The notes under the pieces are model-generated. The model saw nothing but the letters and a program-made list of their open reading frames with translations, was not told the origin of the DNA and did no database searches. The position numbers were made by a program, and so were the translations under genes. From the NCBI GenBank assembly GCA_951812925.1, contig OX638372.1, positions 68,589,407-68,653,406 on the forward strand: DNA of 64,000 nucleotides. The letters are read 5' to 3'. Below are positions 58,152 to 64,000 of the stretch, one piece after another. Positions within the stretch are counted from its first letter, which is position 1. Each line of letters starts with the position of its first letter. The stretch comes from Calliopum simillimum. Its lineage: Eukaryota > Arthropoda > Insecta > Diptera > Lauxaniidae.

Positions 58152-59162
58152 TTTGTAAGATAAATTATTAAAATATCGATTTTATAAGTATTTTCTTCAA
58201 TCTTCCAAAGATCAAAAATATTACTAAAACACTTTGAACGTTTTAATTAAAGTAACTTAATTTTGCTTTTTCAACCTAAATATTTCGATAGTGGACGAAA
58301 AATCATACCAAAATTTTGAACCGTACATATGTATATTGGAATATATTTAGTATGCATTTTCATTTGGTAAACACAATTTGATTGTTTTGTTTTGATATCA
58401 TTCAGCTAAAAGAATTCATCGAAATTGTAATAAAATACAAATACAAAGAAATCAACAAGCGGCGCTAAGTTTCAATTTGAGTAAACATCTTGGAATTTGG
58501 GTGGGTCCACAAACCTACTAGAAAGCGAAATCATTTGTTATTAATGCTATTGAATGACATCAACTAATATATATTAAATTTTATATATCGAACGTGCGAC
58601 AACAATGAAGTAATTGCGTCATAAGATAACCCTTATCAGGCAACAACCCTTTGAATTCACATCAGGCCTGCTCGATGTAATGGAATAATTTGACACTTGA
58701 TGCGTCTATTCTTCAGTCCAATGGTCTTTTTCCTGTATTTTTTTTTTTTTTTGCTTTCTTTTTGCTACACAAAAACATATGGCAAGTATCTGAGAAATCA
58801 CGTTGCGTTCGTGGTAAACAACTTTAAATACATACCTACTCGTAGTTATCAAAAGGATCAAAAGAAAAGGTTGAACTCTGGTTTAGCATCCAATGACCAC
58901 TTTAATGTTATTAAAAAGAATGCGATGAGATAAGATGAAGTAAAATGTCATAACAGTTGTTCATTCTGTTGTTATTATTCTTTTTTTTTTATTTTTTTAT
59001 GCATATATATATTGATTTTTAAGCCGACAAATTTTAAACTGAATTTCAAATTTTTAACAGCGTGAGGTTATTTGATACCAAAACATGAGATTAATTCAAA
59101 AACTTTAAATTCGTATATGTGCAATAGACCGGTTCAATTTTGTATGAAGCAAAAAAAAAAAA
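58152..59162. other. unassigned AT-rich DNA
   Basis: The 78-codon ORF at 58697-58933 begins MMRLFFSPMVFFLYFFFFLL, a hydrophobic start partly produced by poly-T. I do not regard it as a gene. Confidence 0.45.
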
Positions 59163-60347
59163 TCATCCCGAACCCAACTCTAAAGTTAGAAGAACTCTTA
59201 AAAATGATATCTGCATCAATTTTCTCTTTTCATTCCCAGAAAAACCAAAGGAGCACTTTTGATTATTCTATTGAAGGCCCATTTATGCTAAAAAAATAAA
59301 TTTTTTGGTCATAACTTTTTTTTCATTATAAAATGGATACCCAAGGTTGCTTTAGAAATAAAGACTGTGTTCTTAAAAGAATTTTGGAGTTTGAAAATTA
59401 TAAATTTACTATGGTTGTACAGAAATACGAAAAAAGGCAAAAAACGCTTGGAATTGTAGAAAGAATTTTTTGAGGTATTTTATAATTTTTCAAAAATAAT
59501 TTTTAAGTTCGTCAGCAACTCAAAACCAAGGCAAGTGCGAAAAAATTTCATGCAACAAAAAATGCTAAGAATCTTTCAAAGAATCGGTGTAGAATTTTTT
59601 ACAATTTTTTTGAGATTTTTTATAATTTTTCTAAAATTGATCAAAAATAATGAATAAAAAATTTACAAAAATTCACATGTATTCTTTTAACAATTTCAAG
59701 CATTTTTTGCCTTATACATTTTTTTCGTAAAATTTCATGCTTTTGAGTAAAAAATCGTTTATCCAACCGCGTAATTGATAAATGTAAAAAAATCGATTTT
59801 GAATTTTCCAATTCCAAAATTATCTTTATTCATGTTTCGTTTGAATTAAAATTCATAATTTATCAATTTAGAGACTTAGCTTATAAGCTATTACAACTAC
59901 GAAAGATAGGTATTAGTTTGAACAATACTAGAATATAATTTCTTTGGATAAAACATACCCTTTAGAATAAATAGACTTGTTATATTACAAAATCAAACTT
60001 AAAATTAAACAAAAAACATAGGTATATCTTATTCCAGCCTAGACATAAAGCGGGTGGTTAAAAAAAAAATCGATTTTGAGACGCGAATATTAAATTTACA
60101 CCAAAAAAAAAAAAATTACAATTTTTAAACGACAATAGTTTTGTAAAAACATAGCCTTTATTCCTTAAGCACCCTGGATACCTAAGGGTAAAATGAAAAA
60201 AAAGATATGACCAAAAAACATGTTTTCTTAGCCAAAATGGGCCTTTAGTAGAATCAAAGTGCTTCATTGGTTTTTCTCGGAATGAAAAAAATGATGCAGA
60301 TATCATTTTTAAGAGTTCTCCTAACTTTTGAGTCGGTTTCGGGATGA
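59163..60347. mobile_element. long-inverted-repeat element, TCATCCCGAAACC family
   Basis: TCATCCCGAACCCAACTC at the left is mirrored by GAGTCGGTTTCGGGATGA at the right. The arms carry GAACTCTTAAAAATGATATC, AAGGCCCATTT and AAAATGGATACCCAAGG on the left and their inverses on the right, as in 5337-7217. Confidence 0.6.
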
Positions 60348-60956
60348 ATCTAAAGTGCGACCCTATCTAATGTACATATGCTTAAGATTTTGGTACCTGG
60401 TAAAAAAAAATAAGATTCTGCATCATTAATCATTATTCCACAATGCACTCTGAAACTTATAGTTTCTTTTCTTATTGAATACGCACTCCGAAAAACGAAA
60501 TTTTTTATTTTAGTGGGCGATACCACTCCCCGAATGGTAAAATGCGCTAATACGGTAACTTTAACATTTTTCTCTTAGGTGACTTTTATCTGTTATGTAT
60601 GTATGTATGTATTCTCCTTTAACTCCTAGGAGGAGCATATATTAATACTTTATTTATGCATTATTTACTAAAAAATAAATTATTATATCCCTTCATAGTC
60701 GAGATAAATTATTCTCATGTTTTGGTGGGTCAAATACATCCGGTAAGAAAAAAATACCACATTTTTCAATCTGATCTGGTTTTTGAAATATGACAAAAAA
60801 AAAACTGCGTTTTATTATACCGAATTTTTTTTCATGAGGTTGTTGGAGATTTTGTCCATATCTTTAGTTAAGCATCCAATTTTTTTAAATTAAAAAAACT
60901 AAATACAAAAATTTAGTTTCATCTTCAAATGAACGTTCGAACATATCGTCCATATA
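60348..60956. other. unassigned DNA with shared 25-bp motif
   Basis: The GTAT microsatellite and the CCTTTAACTCCTAGGAGGAG motif (60613-60637) match 43829-43853. Confidence 0.45.
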
Positions 60957-62268
60957 CAGGGTGGCTGATTCGAAATGTTACCGATTCAAAAGACTATATT
61001 TTTAGTTTTCATGCACAGATTTTATTGATCAAACGCTATAATTGTTGGGAAATGATCAAATTTTAAGAATCTACTTGAGATTTTCGATATGGCCACCTTT
61101 GGCCTTAACTATGGCCCGTAGACGGTCGAAGAACGAGTCGCATGCTGCACGAATTTGATTTTGTGGAAGTTTGCGGCATTCTCGTTGAAGGGCCACTTTT
61201 AGCGCATCAACGCTCTGGTATTTTTTAGTCAAGACCTTCCTGTCCAACATACCCCAGATTAAGAAATCCAGCGGATTCGCATCAGGCGAATTTGAGAGCC
61301 ATTGTTTAGCAGAAATGAAGCTAGGAACGTTTTTTTCTAACCATTCTTGATTCACACGAGCTTTGTGTGACGGTGCCGAGTCTTGTTGGAATGTCCATGG
61401 CTTGCGACCGAAATGTTTGCGTGCCCACGGTAGTAAAGCACCCTCCAACACTGATTCACGATACACCTGGGCGTTTACTTTGACGCCAGCGGCCAAAAAA
61501 ACGAGTGGTGAGCGCCCATCAGCAGTCACTGCAGCCCAAACCATCACATGCGGTGGTGCCTGCGTCCTGGTGGCCAAACGAACATTCAAATTTTCGTAGG
61601 ACCTCTCTGTCAAGTAAACCCGATCATTTTGTTTGTTTACATATTGCTGGATACAGTAATTTTTCCCATCAGAGAAGACAATTTGTGACAGATTTCCGGC
61701 GGCGTGCAAGCGCAACAACTCCTTGGCTCTATCGAGCCTAACTTTTTTTTGAGCAGGAGTGAGATCATGCGCCTTTTGGAACTTGAGGGCCTTTAGTCCG
61801 AGCTTGTTTGACAATATGTGTTGCATTCGTTCACGCGATATTTTCAGCTCGGCAGCCATTTGTCTGCCACTGCGTCTCGGATTTCGCTCAATTCTGGCCT
61901 TCAGCTTTCGAACCATTTCTGGTGATGTTGCAGTTATTTTCCGACCACCACCATGTCGTTTGGCAACGCTGCCGGTACCATTGTAACGTGTTATGGTCCG
62001 ATACACAAACATTTTATTCACTTTTAAATGTTTCAGCTCACGAACAATTGCTGGTTGCGATTTTCCAGCCAAATAAAGAGCAATCACACTATTACTTTTG
62101 AATTCCATTTCGAAAATTTTTGTTTTCAATAAATTGACGCGCAAATGCTTTTGGTTACTTGTTGACAATAGAATGAACTAACATCATGCCAATTTTTAGA
62201 CAGCTGTCATGTTCCATCTGTCAGATAAGTCTATCTGAAGTTGGTAACAGTTCGAATCAGCCACCCTG
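60957..62268 (-). mobile_element. complete maT-like (DD37D) transposon
   Basis: CAGGGTGGCTGATTCGAAAT at the left and inverted GTTCGAATCAGCCACCCTG at the right are flanked by TA at 60955-60956 and 62269-62270. It is 1.3 kb with a single uninterrupted transposase ORF. All structural requirements of a mobile Tc1/mariner-superfamily element are visible. Confidence 0.85.
61071..62108 (-). CDS. maT-like transposase, intact ORF, DD37D
   Basis: The first ATG (62108) gives 345 residues. The frame stays open upstream to 62168 but with no earlier ATG. The N-terminus (about residues 5-45) and 75-105 look like paired helix-turn-helix DNA-binding units, separated by a GGGRK hinge at 53-57. Catalytic Asp147 lies in IVFSDGKNY, Asp243 in FQQDSAPSH and Asp281 in ANPLDFLIWG. 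Exactly 37 residues lie between the last two (DD37D), the spacing known for maT elements. The residue after Asp147 is Gly where Glu is common; this is not a catalytic position. The protein would cut and paste its own element in the nucleus. Overlapping plus-strand ORFs are shadows. Confidence 0.85.
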   Translation of the reverse strand: MEFKSNSVIALYLAGKSQPAIVRELKHLKVNKMFVYRTITRYNGTGSVAKRHGGGRKITATSPEMVRKLKARIERNPRRSGRQMAAELKISRERMQHILSNKLGLKALKFQKAHDLTPAQKKVRLDRAKELLRLHAAGNLSQIVFSDGKNYCIQQYVNKQNDRVYLTERSYENLNVRLATRTQAPPHVMVWAAVTADGRSPLVFLAAGVKVNAQVYRESVLEGALLPWARKHFGRKPWTFQQDSAPSHKARVNQEWLEKNVPSFISAKQWLSNSPDANPLDFLIWGMLDRKVLTKKYQSVDALKVALQRECRKLPQNQIRAACDSFFDRLRAIVKAKGGHIENLK

Positions 62269-62589
62269 TATTTACGAGTCAAACAGCACTAAGTCATTTT
62301 TTCATGTTTTAAGATATTTGATGTTCAAAAAATTAAATTTTGTTTTTCTGTATGAAAATCGTTGTTTTGCGGTTACTTTTATGATGAAATTTAGGTAATT
62401 CGAACTAGGAAAATTTGAGATATACCATTCAGGCAATCCATGCCTAGCGTAACAGGATTTGCCGCACCCCTTCCGATTTTGCTAAAATTCAATACATGGT
62501 TTTATTTCATTCCAAATCTGATGGAAGTGCCAAGGAGCACAAAGTAAATTTTATTGTTTTTGGTAAAAAATGCTAGATTTACAACTTGT

Positions 62590-63870
62590 TTAGTACTAAA
62601 CTACTAAAAATGATCCGCTATCTACTTTTTTGACCTTCCAAAATATATTTTTTGGAAGGCAAAGGAAATCATATTTCGAATGAAAAGAGGGAAAAAATGG
62701 TATGTTTTGGGCTCCCGGAAATAACGCCATAGGAAATAACGCCAGAAAATTTTTTGGAAATAACGCCAGAAGTTTTCCGGCATTAATTTTTGGAAATAAA
62801 GCCAAAAACTGATTAGGAATCAACGCCAGAATTTGTGGAAATAATGCCATAGGAAATAACGCCATACGAAATAACGCCAGAAAATTTTTTGGAAATAACG
62901 CCAGAAAAATCTGCATACAAAATTCTGGCGTTATTTCCATTTTGTTTTGGAAATAAAAACAAAAATTAACTAGGAAATAACGCCAGAAAAGTTTTTGGCC
63001 TTCCTTCCAAAACAAAATGGCAATAACACCAGAATTTTGTATGTAAATTTTTTTGGCGTTATTTCCAAAAAATTGTCTGGCATTATTTCCTATGGCGTTA
63101 TTTCCATTTTCTTAACTACATTATTTTTGGAAATAACGCCATAATTTTTGGAAATAACGCCAGAAAATTTTTTGGCTTTATTTCCAAAACAAAATGGAAA
63201 TAGCGCCAGAATTTTGTATGAAGATTTTTCTGGCGTTATTTCCAAAAAATTTTCTGGCGTTATTTCCTATGGCGTTATTTCAGGGAGCCTATGTTTTGCG
63301 GTTGTCTATGTAGAAGCTGTGAATTTTTCAATTTGCCAAAACATGAAAATAACAAACACTTCTTCACAAAACTAAAAAAAATGGTCCATAACCAGCACAT
63401 ATCTTAGCCGATTTTTATTTTCTGACCTATTTAAATGAGGCAATGTGCTTATAGCAAAAAGTACTATTTTGAATATTTTTTATGTCCTAAGATCAATAAA
63501 AACTATCTTCAGCCTACTTTTTAGATCTTTACATAAATTTTTTTCTGAAAAGAACACAAAACTATCTTTCATATGAATCCAACAAAAATATTGTATCTTT
63601 ACCGTTGATCTTTACCACTATGATTTTTTTGAACCAAGACTGTAGAATTGATATATAGAAAAAACTATAACTCCAAATTCGGTAGAGATACCATTTTTTT
63701 CCAGAAAAATACTTTAACAGATCGAAAAAGTAGGCTGATGACTGCATTTAGTACTAAAAAAGTATTAAAATTAGTTTTTTTGCTAAATAGTAGAAAACTT
63801 ACTTTGTGTTAATAACTTGATTACCATTTTAAACGATTATGGACCATTTTTGTTAGTTTTGTATTAGTTT
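62590..63870. repeat. nested inverted repeats around the Foldback insertion
   Basis: TTTAGTACTAAACTACTAAAA near 62590 is mirrored imperfectly near 63745 (GCATTTAGTACTAAAAAAG, with CTACTTTTT/AAAAAGTAG). ACAAAACTAAAAAAAATGGT then CCATAA near 63367 is mirrored by TTATGGACCATTTTTGTTAG near 63837. This suggests an older fold-back element as the host of the insertion. Confidence 0.4.
62710..63289. mobile_element. Foldback-like element with 9-bp target duplication
   Basis: The ends GGCTCCCGGAAATAACGCC and inverted GGCGTTATTTCAGGGAGCC are flanked by a perfect TATGTTTTG at 62701-62709 and 63290-63298. The arms consist of tandem copies of GGAAATAACGCC joined by AGAAAATTTTTT or ATA linkers, on one strand at the left and mostly inverted at the right. 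A 9-bp duplication and inverted repeats made of short tandem repeats are the hallmark of Drosophila Foldback elements. The LALFPKNFLALF-type minus ORF merely translates the repeat. Confidence 0.8.
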
Positions 63871-64000
63871 CAGTTAATTTCATGTCTTAGAACTGAAATA
63901 GCAGTAAATTTAGTACGTTTTACCAAACACAAGAGCCTGTAACAAAAACTTTAGTGGTCGATAAAAACCGTTACGCAGCTAACTCTGCAAAACCCATCGG
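63290..64000. other. unassigned AT-rich DNA at right edge
   Basis: No gene. The window ends in TGCAAAACCCATCGG, also found near 32265, suggesting a repeat that continues beyond the edge. Confidence 0.4.

Noticed and set aside
58697..58933. Small membrane protein ORF
   Set aside because: Hydrophobicity is largely due to a poly-T tract; no splice context or homologous features.
62596..63015. Repeat protein with LALFPK units
   Set aside because: The peptide periodicity is a direct translation of the GGAAATAACGCC DNA repeat of a Foldback-like element; no start context or conserved domain.

Overview
The window looks like a piece of a large, AT-rich, transposon-crowded fly genome (higher Diptera; a tephritid-like or calyptrate-like fly is my best guess). 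The reasons are (ATAC)n and (GTTT)-type microsatellites, DINE-1-like Helitron relics, hAT, Tc1/mariner, maT, PIF/Harbinger, Penelope and jockey/I-type fragments, many long-inverted-repeat MITEs, and one ordinary spliced coding exon with insect-like poly-Q and Ser-rich composition. No bacterial gene organisation is present. No rRNA gene, CRISPR array or convincing functional tRNA gene was seen.

The only host-gene sequence I can support is one exon on the + strand (54395-55357). It has a polypyrimidine-AG acceptor directly before an ATG and a GTGAGT donor in phase 0. It encodes 321 residues of a low-complexity, probably cytoplasmic N-terminus, tentatively that of an SK-type calcium-activated potassium channel. 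The flanking tens of kilobases read as intron or intergenic DNA filled with mobile elements.

Layout. 0-0.7 kb: two non-LTR fragments. 1.7-4.3 kb: tRNA-like/SINE-like modules, a 1 kb inverted-repeat element and a decayed MITE. 5.3-7.2 kb: a long-inverted-repeat element holding four copies of a 16-bp near-palindrome. 8.3-10.6 kb: a nest of an inverted-repeat element, a non-LTR insertion (9-bp target duplication) and a small MITE. 10.7-11.7 kb: a TA-flanked MITE. 14-16.3 kb: a DINE-1 fragment, an inverted/tandem element with seven copies of a 16-mer, and a 95-bp tandem array. 17.4-18.4 kb: a Penelope-like RT plus GIY-YIG fragment. 18.6-22.0 kb: a DINE-1-like element split by a 2.3 kb hAT copy that itself carries a MITE. 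24.9-25.3 kb: a perfect 201-bp-arm palindrome. 25.8-28.9 kb: a second hAT copy carrying two nested elements. 29.2-29.9 kb: a ~57-bp tandem array in an LTR-like context. 32.3-33.5 kb: an element with CCCGGTGGCG ends. 36.2-37.0 kb: DINE-1. 39.6-40.4 kb: a broken mariner. 44.8-48.6 kb: Harbinger relics. 50.8-54.0 kb: a 1.9 kb inverted-repeat element beside a degenerate satellite. 56.6-57.7 kb: a MITE split by DINE-1. 59.2-60.3 kb: an inverted-repeat element. 61.0-62.3 kb: a structurally complete maT-like element with an open transposase. 62.7-63.3 kb: a Foldback-like element with a perfect 9-bp target duplication.

The genes do not form a pathway. The coherent story is one of nested insertions, with target-site duplications giving their relative order, and an unusually high density of hairpin-forming DNA.
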